Source: Zea mays (taxonomy: Eukaryota; Streptophyta; Magnoliopsida; Poales; Poaceae). From it: a DNA stretch of 64,000 bases. Of the stretch, positions 12,071 to 24,507 are shown in pieces. Both the position numbers and the translations under genes were made by a program. The notes below the pieces were generated by a model that saw only the letters and a list, made by a program, of their open reading frames with translations, was not told the origin of the DNA and searched no databases. The stretch spans positions 81,092,683 to 81,156,682 of the forward strand of contig NC_050096.1 in the NCBI RefSeq assembly GCF_902167145.1, read 5' to 3'. Numbering within the stretch: the stretch's first letter is position 1; each line of letters starts with the position of its first letter.

Positions 12071-12348
12071 AGATCGGCGTGCTGACAAAATGGACTTGAA
12101 GCCAGGATAGAGCCCATGGCCGCCCATGGGACCTTTTCGAGCAAGCATTTCCATGAATAGATAGATATACAGCTCGCAGTCTTACTGTACATAATGTCAC
12201 CAGGATGTGGTTTATATATGACATTATTTATGCTATCTGATTGATCGATGGTTCATTCTATTTATTCAGCGAGTGAAAATTGAAATGCCTTCAATCTTTC
12301 GCTTGCCAGCTATATTTGAAAACTAGATGCAGTTGTGTTGTTATCAAC
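12071..12348 (+). other. 3' flank/UTR of the rhomboid gene
   Basis: AT-rich sequence after the stop codon. No canonical AATAAA is present; near variants occur around 12150 and 12190. Confidence 0.4.
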
Positions 12349-12911
12349 TCCCCCGTTCTTTTTTATTTATCGTCATTTAGTTAAAAAATAAACTAGTGAG
12401 CCACAAAGAAGGTAGACCTGTCAACCACAATCGGCCTTCCATGATTACTGTGGTTATTTCATAATATAAGTTATGTGATGCTGGTTTTCATCTCTGGTAC
12501 TTCATTTGGTGTTCTATTATTTATTGTTTTGGATAAGATTTGAATCAAATTTATAAAACTTTGACTAACTGTTTTGTTATTTAAGGCCTGTTTGGTTTGA
12601 TGCCTAAGTTGCCACACTTTGCCTAACTTTTCTGCATAAGGTTAGTTCTTCAATTCGAACGACTAACCTTAGGCAAAGTGTGGCACATTTAGGCACGAAC
12701 CAAACAGCCCCTTAGTTTTGAAACCTAATATTTATATGCATTCGTTTGTCTTAAAAATTACATTTTACAAAAAATATAAATGTATTAAGATTTTATTTGT
12801 ATTTAAGAAAAAAATATTGGTCCAATCTATATTTTTGGAGACTATGTTATTATCCTAAGAGATAATTAATAGAGCACCAGACAATAATTAATATGACGGA
12901 GGGAGGGAGTA
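12349..12911. mobile_element. Decayed Stowaway-like element split by a Tourist MITE
   Basis: The left end, CTCCCCCGTTCTTTTTTATT, and the right end (reverse complement CTCCCTCCCTCCGTCATA) look like Stowaway termini. The interior includes 'aaaactttgacta', as in the MITE at 9482-9719. The TIRs are poor and the target site is not clean, so this is tentative. Confidence 0.4.
12584..12711. mobile_element. Tourist-like (PIF/Harbinger) MITE
   Basis: 128-bp near-palindrome. The left end, AGGCCTGTTTGGTT, and the right end (reverse complement GGGGCTGTTTGGTT) are followed by matching arms containing GCCACACTTTGCCTAA. TTA flanks both sides (12581-12583 and 12712-12714), the expected 3-bp duplication. Confidence 0.75.
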
Positions 12912-13026
12912 GAGCTATTGCAGTCGGCTACAATCGGAGTTATTAAAACATGACACCATTTGCACGCCTCCCGCATTCCACGGAGTGCGGCTGTGGCTCC
13001 CGTCGACACGTGGCACAAGCAGCAGG

Positions 13027-13545
13027 TATAGATGGCCAATAGTGTCGGGCTAATCGGGCCGGCCCGGAGCACGACACGGCCCGTAGTGCCTGGGCACGGC
13101 ACGACACGGGTGGAGCCGGGCCCGTGTCGGCACGGCCCTATGGTTAGTGCCGTGCCCGGGCCGAGTGCCGAGCACGCTGGGCCGACACGGACACGACCCG
13201 ATTAGCTCTAAAGCACGATTATGCATGATTATACCCAAGCACGACTAGTTAGCTGTGCGCTGTACTTTTTTTCCTATCTAGGGTTTTCTCACAATGGTGA
13301 GTTTTTACCTCGATAGGTTTTTAATGAGTCAGCCATTGCACTAAACAGCTTAATATTAGCAATTTTAGTATGTTTTAACTGTGTTTGTGAATGTCTGACT
13401 AAAATTCTGTGGTGTAGTGCTAAATGGGCCTACCATGCCGGCACGACACGGCTATTAAACGGGCCAAACGGGCCGTGCCCTAACCGTGCCGTGCCTGACT
13501 GTGCCAAGGCCGTGCCGTGCCGGGCCGCCTGTTTGGCCATCTCTA
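13027..13545. mobile_element. Non-autonomous hAT element with 8-bp TSD
   Basis: The perfect duplication GCAGCAGG lies at 13019-13026 and 13546-13553. The terminal inverted repeats are TATAGATGGCCAA on the left and TAGAGATGGCCAA as the reverse complement of the right end. Subterminal regions are dense in GGCCCG/GGCACGACACGG words on both sides, the usual hAT subterminal motif arrays. The 519-bp element has no transposase frame, so it depends on a partner in trans. Confidence 0.85.
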
Positions 13546-13553
13546 GCAGCAGG

Positions 13554-16500
13554 AAAAACACCTTCCGGACCCAAGATTTTATTGAATTCAGCTCTAAGCG
13601 TTCCCAATCCTCTCTTTCTTCCCACCTCTGCCATCTCGGTCGAGGTGGAGGATCCGGTGGCCACGATATCCACACTCTTCCCCTCTCCCCCTTCCACTCC
13701 TTCCCTGTACGCTGCATCGCGAGGGCGGCCTGCTCAATGCCGCAAGCTGTCCCGTTTGCATCGCGAGGGCGATCTGCTCAATGTCGGGAGTTGTCCTCGT
13801 CGCTAGCCATCTTTGCCGAGGTGGGCTAGCTCGCCATCTCCCGCCCGCGTGCTCTCGCGTCCTCCCGCTCCCGTGACCTTTTGCTCCGCGCCATCCTGAT
13901 GTCGGTCCCACGCCCGCGATCTTGCGAACTCGCCTCCGTGTACAGCCTCCGCTGTCGGTCCCGCGCCCGCGATCTTGCGAACTCGCCTCCCTGTACAGCC
14001 TACGCCGCTGCATACTTCCATCGCCGACATTCAGCCATGCTCAGACCGCCGCGACCCCGTCCAACGGAGAGTAGAGAAAATGGGATGTGGACTGGACCTG
14101 CAGAGAAGCGCCATGTTTCCTAGTTTCTCCCAGGAAGGGTGAACAAGAGTTGGGTCATCTGGAGAGAGAATTTGACGAATCCACTGTCGGATCGATGCAC
14201 AATCGGTTGGTTCCTCTCACAATTGACGATCAGATTCTAGAGGATGTGTCAAATGGTACTGAATTCCATGGTAAGGATGCCTTCACTGCTTACATGTTCA
14301 TTTGATTGTAGCTGTAACTTCATCTTACAACACAACACCCCCGACATGTATTCTGGTTCTATTGGGAATGCTAAAACGAATATCCCAGCATGTGAGAGTG
14401 TCGCGACAGCTTGGTTGTGTCAATTTGTTTTTTATTGCTTGTATTTGGCCACATACTTTTTTGTTAGTTAAAAAGAATAGTTATAGGTATGGTGTGTAAT
14501 CTGAATAACTCTTGTTCTTCCTTAAAGTATATTGGAAGATTACGCCCTATCATTACCATTGGGTTCAATTGTCTCAATGTTTTATGCACAACACTATAAT
14601 GATGTTTTTTTGGCATGCCTGATCTTTTTGAAACAATAGATTGATTGGTGATTGTTTGATGTCGCAATCACGCAAAAACCTAATTTGCAGCAAGGGTGCA
14701 GATTTTGAGAACACTATGTATTCTAACTGGAATTTGCTCGCTCATATACCTTGTTCTCCTGATTTGCTCTGCTGTAATTTATATGGCCATAATCAATTTG
14801 GATTTGGTTTACCATGAAACTTGTTTTAGTTTAACAATAAATCTAGGTATATTCTTGTACTGGTTTCAGTTTGTAATGGTTTAAAGGTCATGGATCAACT
14901 TTCATAATTCAACAATAAATCATTGGCTTTATAGTCCAAGATTCTTTTTTTGCTGCCAGATTTCTCTGTTCCCAGAGTTTGATGTCTCTGTGCTTGGCAG
15001 GGAAGATGGCTACCATTGTTACTCGATTGTTCCTGCGTGTCCCTGCTATTTGTTTGACAGGAAATTGTGCATCGCATTGTTGTTTGACAGAGAATTGGCT
15101 AGGTTCACTGTAATTTTAAGTTACAGGGTTGCACAATGAAAGATCCGGTTCAGTCTACAAACAACACATGTTCAGTGTACTCTGGAAGTTGCAGTTCTGC
15201 ACACTCAAACACATGTTCAGTCAAACACAGGTTCAGTCTACATTGCAGGTTTGGGTTAGCAGCTGAACCTTGTGCATGTATATTCTGTTTTTTGTCAGGC
15301 CTTGTTGATTAAAGTGATTAGTTTTGTGTACTCTGGGAGAGAAACCATTCGGTGCTTACTGGTCACTTATTATTATTGTTAGAGATAAATTTGTGCAGCC
15401 GCATAGGGCTTCTATGTTTTTGGTATGTATGATTCTATTTATGGTAGAGATAGAGCTTGTTGCCCATTAGGTTGTACCCAGTGCTTCGTAGTGCAATGGT
15501 TAATTTTACCACATGCCTCTCCTTCTATCAGGATTGATCTTTACACGTACAGTCAATCATATAGGCTCCTTAACTTGACTGAGTTGTTTTGCTTATTAAA
15601 AATTACAAAGTGTTCCTGTTCAAGTTGGGAAAACGCCCCCAATCTTGCAATACTTTGGCCCATTGCTAACTCGAGGGAAGCTCAATGCCTTTCAGTCTCT
15701 TGAGCTATCTCGACTTGTCGTCAATCAGAACAAAAATAATCTTCTAAAAAATTGGTTTGCAGAAGATAAGCTGGAGGGAAGTAGTGCAGAAGATAATCAC
15801 CTGAGTTGTTGCAGTGCTGAGCGCTGGCGAAGAAAAGTAAACAAGCGACACAAAAAAATGACATGTGGACGCCCAACTGCGTCGTGTGGTGGCTACGACA
15901 GATGAAAAATAAAAAAGCGACCTGTGAACGTCCAGCGCGTCAGCTACAAGAAATGAAATCATGCGCCCAAATTTGAAGAGTTTGTTGGATACATACATCC
16001 ATTAGAAACTTGTCTATCTTTTTTACAACCCTCCATACTCTAAATTTAGCAAGGATTTATATCTAGGTTGTTGGAGTTGCTCTTACAAGTGTTCTTTTTT
16101 GTGTTCACATGTGGTTAATTATTTTCATGGTTGTAAGCTCCCTGCGCGCCTCGGCTGAGTCTCTCCATCTACTTGAGGGGCAAAAGGCGCAAGGCCGGCC
16201 ACACTCTCTCTCCATGTTCCCTGTCTTTGACTCTCTGTGTGGAGTTCTCTGGTGTGTTTGCATCGCAGGGTCATGTCCTAGAAACACATTTCTCTTTGAG
16301 TAGATACAAACGATGTAATCAGGTTTCTACATTAGGACTCCATTTAGGAGTAAAGAAAGATTGCTAGCCTGCATCAGCTGACTCTAAATCACAAGTTATT
16401 TTACAGCAGATCTGTGTGCCAGAGAAATTGTTTACTTTTTTATTTACAGTTTCCTACAAAACTAATGCATTTAGTGTGAGTGGTTGACAACTTGAAATTT

Positions 16501-17330
16501 TAATGTCATTTAGGGTGTCATGATGATACCGATACAACTTTCTCTACTTTACTTTTATCAGAAAGTTGTCGTTCTTATACTGATTTTCCACATTATGTCG
16601 TGCAGATGGAGAGCATGTATAAGGAATTGAGGCCATCAAGGTTATCGGATCAGATCAAGCACTTTACTGCAATCGCTATTCCTAAAGGCCACTATTGACA
16701 CAATGCAGAGCTATAGTGATATGAAATTCACATATGTTGTATCATGTCAGCTTGGCTTCATTTGTATCACCGATATTTTCCTTAACACGCTCAGTTGTAG
16801 TAAGAGGGGATCTCTTACAGAGATGAAAATGAGTGTATTAAGGATTGGGATGAGGCATCATGATATCAACAGGCCACATGTCATGATATCAATAGGCCTG
16901 CAAAATTATTCTGGTTGTTTCTTTTGTTCTCTCGGAAAATGACAAGATTTATGAGGTGTGTGTATGGTCTTTCCTTCAGCAGTCACACAGCTGCAATTGC
17001 TGCTAGAAACAATGGGATTCCAGTGCAAATTATTTGACAGTGAATGTCTCCATTTTTTCCTTTTCATAATTCACTTATGCCATGTGTTGCTCTTATGCTC
17101 TCTTTTTGTGTGACTATTATCTCGCACTATAGGTCAAACAATGGACTTCAGAACACAGAACAACAAAAGATATCCAAGTATATCAGCACACATGTTACAG
17201 AGGCTTTCCCTGTGAGAAAAGCAGGAAAGTTTGGTAACGAAAATTGCAAGGTTAGAGTTAGAGGTTTTTACCCATTTTGTTGGACTCGTTGACACGGAGT
17301 TAGTCTTTTATGCAGTTGGATATTTGGTTC
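13554..17330. other. Unidentified low-copy-looking region, possibly transcribed
   Basis: Starts GC-rich (13560-14100, with two near-copies of a roughly 50-base segment at 13905-13990) and becomes AT-rich with T-rich tracts and several short frames that could be exons. One is at 14090-14270 followed by GGTAAGG; others lie near 16605-16700 and 17130-17250. I recognise none of the encoded peptides and cannot join them into one convincing frame. It may be a non-coding transcript, a gene relic or a Helitron carrying fragments. Confidence 0.3.
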
Positions 17331-17335
17331 GGTGC

Positions 17336-18623
17336 TGTCGGGTACCATAATTAGGGGTACCCCCAATACTCCTAAACGCGGCTGATAAAACACGGTTCAA
17401 GTCAGGGACTCGTCTACTAAGGGACGCAACCTCATCCGAGCCCAGCCTCGGCCTCGGGCGGGAACAGTAGTCTCGGGCAGATTCACGCCTCGCCCGAGGG
17501 CTTCCTCATGCAGTGAGCGCACCCTCGGCTCGCCTGAAGCCCAGCTTGGGCGAACTTCGTCGTGCAGCGACCTCGGCCGGATCGCCCTCCCAACCGACCG
17601 TATCGCATGCGCATTTAATGCAAAGATCGCCTAACACCTTATCCTGACACGTGTGCCTCAGTCGGCAAGGTCGAAGTGACCGCAGTCACTTCGCCCCTTT
17701 ACTGACCGATCTGACAGAAAACAGCGCTATTCACCCCGCAACGGCTACTGTGCCAACCACCAGGGCAAGACTAGCAACAGTAAGTCGTGACCTCTCTCGA
17801 GTTCAGCCTCGGGCGCAGCAGGGAGCTCCGCCTCGCCCGACCTCAGGCCTCGCCCTCAGCCTCGGCCTCGGGAGAAGGTCTCCGCCTCGCCCGACCCCAG
17901 GCCTCGGCCATAGCCTCGGCCTCGGGAGGAGTCACAGCCTTGCCCGACTCCAGCCTCGGCCTCAGGAGAAGTCTCCGCCTCGCCCGACCTAGGCCTCGGA
18001 TCGACTACGCTACAGGGGAGGCATCATTACCCTACCGCTAGCTAGCCATCCTTTGCTACGAAGGAACAAGACCGGAGTCACATCAAACTACTCCGATAGC
18101 AGGTAATGATGGTTCCCCGCGTGCATCCATGACGTCGAGGGTTCTCAGCTCCCTACGGAAGCAAGACAACGTCAGCAGGATCCATGCCGCCCGACAGCTG
18201 TGCTTCTACAGGGCTCAAGGCACTTCTCCGACGGCCACGTTAGCTCGTGTACAGGGCTCAAGGCACTTCCCCGCCAGCCACGTAGCGCATAGCTACACCC
18301 CGTTGTACAGCTGGACATCTCCTTGCATCTATAAAAGGGGATGTCCAGGGCCTTCCTAAGGCACGGGGCAACACGTACGTGGAGATAGGTTCACGTTGAC
18401 ACACGTTCACGTGGACACACGTTGACAACGGGGTCTCTCTCTCTCACTCTCGCCCACGCTCTCTCGCGATGCTTGTAACCCCTACTACGAGCACCCCGGT
18501 GCAGGATAACATAAGCCTCATTTTCCTCTTGTGTTCCATCTTGCATCAACCCATCTGGGCAGGGGCACGCAACAACAAATTCACTGGTTGGCTGACGGAC
18601 CTCGCGGGTTCGAAACGCCGACA
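17336..18623 (+). repeat. Solo LTR (gypsy, relative of element C)
   Basis: 1288 bp beginning TGTCGGGTACCATAATTAGG and ending AAACGCCGACA, flanked by the perfect 5-bp duplication GGTGC at 17331-17335 and 18624-18628. No internal region is present, so it arose by recombination between two LTRs. A TATA box (CTATAAAAGG) is near 18330. The ends and the CTCGG-rich middle resemble the LTR of element C, but overall divergence is high. Confidence 0.9.
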
Positions 18624-18628
18624 GGTGC

Positions 18629-20119
18629 TAAGTGTGAATACCCTACATGATGCCTTATAGAATATCGTGAAGGTTTCTAAGTCTGTTGATTCTACAACAA
18701 CCTCAAGTTTTGCACCATCTTCACTATAATGTAATGATTTGGTTGCAGAACTTTAGGTTCAATCTTTTCATTGTTATTAAGTTCTTACTCGGATTGTTTA
18801 TCATAATTCAGGGGTCATGGCGACTCTGCTAAGTTGGACACTTTTGTTCCATCCATGGAGGCTGCAAAACCAGGTTTCAAGGAAGTTGAGAAATGGAGTG
18901 AAAATGCTTTGTGGAGTGTATCTGAGCTTCATGTTGGCGATGAGAAGCAGACTGGTTCTAACAAATTTGTATCACCTCTAGATTTTGCCTCAAAGACTAG
19001 CTTGCAGTTTGTTTCATTGTCACCAGTCAAGTGGTGGGTGTGCACTAGCTTCTCTTGCTGTTGTGTATCGAAATTTTGCCAGTTAGAAATTGTATTAATA
19101 TTATGTCTATGTTGTCTGAACCTATAACATTTCCTTAGGTTGGAATTATGTTCTATTATTTCTGCATTTTAGAGCTGATGCATTTACTGCTTTGGCAGCC
19201 ATAAGTGTACATCTTTTTAAAGTAGCATGCTGAAGGTTGCAAAGCTAAATTGTCTGTTGTTCAATGAAAACAACACTCTTCAACCAAAAGGGTCCTAGAT
19301 ATTTTTTAATATTTTGTGGAGTAAAGTAGACCGATCATTTAATTTTGTGTAGGGGATAATTATCTTAACTTTTTCATTAATTGGTTATACCGTACCATAT
19401 CAAGGTTAGCCGAGGATACGACCGCTATGACATTTGTTGGCAGAAATCATAACAAGACACGGTGAGTCCGAGTAATATGTATAGCTCATCCAATGCATGA
19501 ACACCTTTGCACTTTTACATCTATGGCACTTTGGTTACTTGCTTTCTTTGTGTTCTGGCTTTCCTGGTAGCATGGGAGATGATTTGATCATCAATATGTC
19601 TAATTCAAAGGGCAGGTCCTATGGTCGTGTTGTTGCCCAAGTTGCTATAATGGCTGGGAGTCTATTAGATTTTACAAACCATTTTGCTATTTGTTTATCA
19701 AAGTTGAGTGTGATATGCTTTTATTTTACAATTGGTTGTTCTTCCATATATTTTGGCACAACAAGGAAGCTCTCAGGCTAAATATTTTGTCTCACGCCTC
19801 AAGGCCTGATCCCAGCACATGAGCAAGTATTTTGTACCTGTGAACCTTACAATTTGATTTGTCTGAATCTATTGCAACTATATGGTCTAACGGAAACAAG
19901 TTGTCCTGCTACTGCCCAGTTTGTTAAAAGAAGAACTTTTCTGGTTTTCAGGAGTCAAGGTTTTCTCAATTGCAGATGCTCGCTTGCTGCTATGTGATCC
20001 AAACCCCGATAGGGCGAGGGCGCCTGAATGGTCGCTGCACGGAATTAGGCCATAGCCTACATCAGCCGACCAACTGTCTTGCGTGCAATACCCTTATGCT
20101 ACCGTCCTAGTGGAACAAT
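18629..20119. other. Continuation of the unidentified region
   Basis: AT-rich, with short exon-like stretches (18815-19010; 19400-19460 ending in GGTGAGT; 19570-19665). The peptides match nothing I know. It is separated from the 13.5-17.3 kb block only by the solo LTR, so both may belong to one locus. Confidence 0.3.
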
Positions 20120-20668
20120 TGTTGGATACTTGGATTTATGGGATTTAACTAATTGAAAAATTTAATTAAATCTTAAATTTTTTACAAAAGCCCATGTATG
20201 ATAAGGGAGATAGTTATTCAATCGTGACCTTATCGGATCACGATTTGATCGGAACGTGAGCTTATCGGTTCATGGACGTGGTCCTATATAATGCGACTGT
20301 CACCCCTTACTAGAGACTATCTCATCTCTTCTACGAGTTAGGTTTGCCTCTGCTTACTGCTGCACGCTGCTGTGGTCTTCTTCGTCCCAAGCAGCGATGT
20401 GCATTTGCGCTTGGGAGAGTAGGTCTCCGGAACCCGCTGCCTTCGAGATCGTGCACCCGAAGAGGGGAATACATTTTTTGGTAAGCGTCTTCACGCGACT
20501 GCTCACGTTCTTCTCGTTGACCCTGCTTCTTCGATGTTGTTGATCCTGCTGCTTCGACCCACATACCAGTATATCTGATCGGTATGCATCATCTGATTTA
20601 ACCTCGTACTCCAGTTTCATCTTTATGGTAGAGGTGTGCTGTGTTTTTATAATTATGCTGTTAGATAA
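20120..20668 (+). repeat. Left part of an LTR split by element C
   Basis: Begins TGTTGGATACTTGG after a weak purine-rich AGTGGAACAAT, carries a TATA-like CTATATAAT near 20284, and is cut by the C target duplication GATAA (20664-20668). The sequence resumes at 60649 and ends TTCAACA at 60748. Removing C leaves an LTR of about 650 bp with TGTTG...CAACA ends. The style suggests a copia LTR. The flanks (ACAAT and GACAC) do not match, so it is either an old 3' LTR or a solo LTR with lost duplication. Confidence 0.55.
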
Positions 20669-22409
20669 TGTCAGGGACCATAATTAGGGGTACCCTCAAG
20701 GCTCCTAATTCTCAGCTGGTAACCCCCATCAGCATGAAGCTGCAAAGGCCTGATGGGCGTGATTAAGTCAGGGATCAGTCCATTCGAGGGACTCGATCAC
20801 GCCTCGTCCGAGCCTAGCCTCGGACAAGGGCAGCCGACCCCGGAGGATTTCCGTCTCGCCCGAGGCCCCCCTCCAGCAGCGAACATATTTCCGGCTCACT
20901 CGAGGCCCTGCCTTCGCCAAGAAGCAACCCTGACTAAATCGCCGCACCGACCGACCAAATTGCAGGAGCATTTAATGCAAAGGTGGCCTGACACCTTTAT
21001 CCTGACGCGCGCCCCCCGGCCGGAAGAGCCGAAGTGACCGCCGTCACTTCACCGCTCCACTGACCGGCCTGACAGAAGGACAGCGCCGCCTGCGCCACTC
21101 CGACTGCGGTGCCACTTGACAGAGTGAGACTGACAGGCAGTCAGGCCCTGCCGAAGGCACCATAGGAAGCTCCGCTTCGCCCGACCCAGGGCTCGGACTC
21201 GGGCTCAGCCCCGGAAGACGGCGAACTCCGCTCCGCCCGACCAGGGCTCGGACTCGGGCTAAGTCCCGGAAGACGGCGAACTCCGCTCCGCTCGACCCAG
21301 GGCTCGGACTCGGGCTAAGTCCCGGAAGACGGTGAACTCCGCTCCGCCCAACCCAGGGCTCGGACTCAGGCTCAGCCCCGGAAGACGGCGAACTCCGCTC
21401 TGCCCGACCCAGGGCTCGGACTCGGGCTCAGCCCCGGAAGACGGCAAACTCCGCTCTGCCCGACCCAGGGCTCGGACTTGGGCTCAGCCCCAGAAGACGA
21501 TGAACTCCGCTCCGCCCGACCCAGGGCTCGGACTTGGGCTCAGCCATAGAAGACGACAAACTCCGCTCAGCCCGACCCAGGGCTCGGACTTGGGCTCAGC
21601 CCTAGAAGACGACGAACTCCGCCTCGCCCGACCCAGGGGCTCGGACTCGACCTCGGCCATGGAAGACAGACTCGTTTTCGGCTTCGGAGGAGCTTCCTCA
21701 TCGCCCAACCTAGGGCGCAGACCAGCCACGTCAACAGGAGGCGCCATCATCACCCTACCCCGAGCTGACTCGGGCCGCAGGGAACAAGACCGGTGTCCCA
21801 CCTGGCTCGCTCCGCCAGATAGGCAATGATGGCGCCCCGCATACTCTGTGACGACGACGACTCTCAGGCCCCTTACGGAAGCAAGAGGACGTCAGCAAGG
21901 ACTCGACCGCTCCGACAGCTGTCCCTCCGCCAGGCTCCATCGCTCCTCCGACGGCCACGACATCACACCAGCTGGGTGCCAAAATCTCTCCGACTACCAC
22001 AACGGCATGTACTTAGGGCGCTAGCTCTCCTCCGCTAGACACGTAGCACTCTGCTACACCCCCACATTGTACACCTGGATCCTCTCCTTACGCCTATAAA
22101 AGGAAGGACCAGGGCCCTCTTAGAGAAGGTTGGCCGCGCGGGGACGAGGACGAAACAGGCGCTCGCTTGGAGCCGCTCGTTCCCTCTCCCGCGTGGACGC
22201 TTGTAACCCCCTACTGCAAGCGCACCCGACCTGGGCATTGTACACCCGCGCACACGAAGGCCGCGGGATTCCCACCTCTCTCACGCCGGTCTCCGGCCGC
22301 CTCACTCTCCCCCCTTCGCGCTCGCCCTCGCGCTCGACCCATCTGGGCTGGGGCACGCGACGACATTCACTCGTCGGCCCAGGGATCCCCCGGTCTCGAA
22401 ACGCTGACA
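20669..22409 (+). repeat. 5' LTR of element C
   Basis: 1741 bp, TGTCAGGGACC... to ...GCTGACA. A TATA box (CTATAAAAGG) is at 22094-22103. From about 21170 to 21650 it holds about nine tandem copies of a 55-57 bp unit built around CTCGGACTCGGGCT and CGGAAGACGGCGAACTCCG. The same array is in the 3' LTR (about 59420-59890). Confidence 0.9.
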
Positions 22410-22411
22410 GT

Positions 22412-22429
22412 TGGCGCGCCAGGTAGGGG
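22412..22429 (+). other. Primer-binding site of element C
   Basis: TGGCGCGCCAGGTAGGGG, two bases after the 5' LTR. Identical to the sites of the otherwise different B/D family. Confidence 0.85.
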
Positions 22430-22532
22430 CCTGCTGCGTGTTGACGAACAGCTTCCCGTCAAGCTCCAGATGGGCAGTCTCTAGCAACCTCTCCAACCCG
22501 GGACGGTGCTCCATTTCGGGAGTCTTGAGTTC

Positions 22533-24507
22533 ATGTCCCTCAACGGCAGCTACGACATGGTACTCCTTCCACCGCCGCGCGACAACGACAATGGCGGCCG
22601 GCAGCCCGCCCGCCGGCAGCGGAATCGACGACGTCTTCCCCGCGTGGTGGAAGAACAACCTTCGAGCTCATCCCGCCCTCTTCCCCGCCGACGGAGGGGA
22701 AGGCAGGGCAACCAAGGCCAAGCAGGAGGCAGCGCCTCGTCGGCTGTCGAGCGAGTCGACAGTGTCGGCACCCCAATGGGGGCGCACCGGGTATCGACTT
22801 CGCGCTTGAGACGAAGACGAGCGCCGACTCCCCGCGACACGCCGATCCCGAGCAAGCGGACGACGCCAGCGCGCTCGCGAAAAGCTCGCTGGATGTCACC
22901 CTCGTACCTGAGACGACGGTGCAGTCAGTCCCCGACGTGACTTTATCGCCGCTCGTCGACCAAGAGGTACCGACCGATTCCCATCCCACGTCATTTGGAT
23001 TCAGCCTCAACCCGCCTAGCGACCTCGCTTTGGCGGGCGCTCTCGTAGAAGCGAGTCCAAACCCTCTGGGGTTTCGCATGCGGTCGCCTTGGGACCGGCT
23101 GACAGACGTCTCGACCTACGGGCCCTCTGGGTCCGAGGAAGACGACGAGCCCAGCATCTGTTGGGATTTCTCTGGACTTGGCAACCCTAGTGCCATGCGG
23201 GACTTCATGACCGCATGTGACTACTACCTCTCCGACTGTTCCGACGGTAGCCGCAGCCTCGGCGACGAGGGCTGCGGCCCAAGCCGCGAATGTTTTCACG
23301 TCGATTTAGGGGGTCCCTCTGAAGGCAATCATCTCGGCATGCCGGAGGACGGTGATCTCCCTAGGCCGGCGCCCCGCGTTGACATCCCGCGGGAGCTAAC
23401 TGTGGTCCCCGTTCAGGCGGGGGGCCATGACCCACAGCTCGAGCAAATCCGCGGGGTGCAGGCCAGGCTCGACGAGGGAATAGGAGCGCTTGAGCCGATC
23501 CGCCGGGACGTCGGGCAGGCATGGGCGGGCCAACCCCCGGCCGGAGAAATACGTCATCTGCCCCAGGGCTTCCAGCACCGCGTCGCCGACGACGTCAGGG
23601 GCAGGCCACCACCCGCATCTAGTGGGGTCGGCCAGAACCTGGCTGCAGCAGCGATGCTTCTCCGCGCGATGCCGGAGCCATCAACCACCAAGGGCCGGCG
23701 AATCCAGGGGGAGCTCAAGAATCTCTTGGAAGGCGCCGCGGTCCGACGGGCCGAGAGCTCTGCCTCCCGAAGGCAGGGGTACCCCTCGGAACCTCATGCC
23801 GCGACTTCCCGATTCATGCGGGAAGCCTCGGTCTACACCGGGCGCACGCGCAACACCGCGCCTGCGGCCCCGGGCCGCCTCGGCAACGAGCACCATCACC
23901 GCGACCGTCGGGCCCACCTCGACGAGAGGGTGCGCCGAGGCTACCACCCCAGGCGTGGGGGACGCTACGACAGCGGGGAGGATCGGAGTCCCTCGCCCGA
24001 ACCACTCGGTCCGCAGGCCTTCAGCCGAGCCATCCGACGGGCACCGTTCCCGACCCGGTTCCGACCCCCGACTACTATCACAAAGTACTCGGGGGAGACG
24101 AGACCGGAACTGTGGCTCGCGGACTACCGTCTGGCCTGCCAACTGGGCGGAACGGACGATGACAACCTCATCATCCGCAACCTCCCCCTGTTCCTCTCCG
24201 ACACCGCTCGCGCCTGGTTGGAGCACCTGCCTCCGGGGCAGATCTCCAACTGGGACGACCTAGTCCAAGCTTTCGCTGGCAATTTCCAGGGCACGTACGT
24301 GCGCCCCGGGAATTCCTGGGACCTCCGAAGCTGCCGGCAGCATCCGGGAGAGTCTCTCCGGGACTACATCCGGCGATTCTCGAAGCAGCGCACCGAGCCG
24401 CCCAACATCACCGACTCGGATGTCATCGGCGCGTTCCTTGCCGGCACCACCTGCCGCGACCTGGTGAGCAAGCTGGGTCGCAAGACCCCACCAGGGCGAG
24501 CGAGCTG
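22533..24507 (+). pseudogene. Element C gag
   Basis: A candidate start ATG is at 22533, but the N-terminal 130 codons and the main gag frame (open from before 22919) are in different frames, so the start region is damaged or the true start is unclear. The main frame holds an acidic, Ser/Pro-rich part, an Arg/His-rich stretch, and a retrotransposon gag domain at about 24060-24480 (LADYRLACQLGG ... ARAWLEHLPPG ...). It would form the virus-like particle shell around element RNA. A one-base loss in a C run near 24490 shifts the frame so that it ends at 24508 instead of continuing into the next domain. Confidence 0.75.

Noticed and set aside
21332..21829. 165-aa + strand frame in the C LTR
   Set aside because: It is the translation of the 55-57 bp tandem array in the LTR and is out of any gene context.
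22412..22429. tRNA gene
   Set aside because: Only the 18-base primer-binding complement is present, with no cloverleaf around it.
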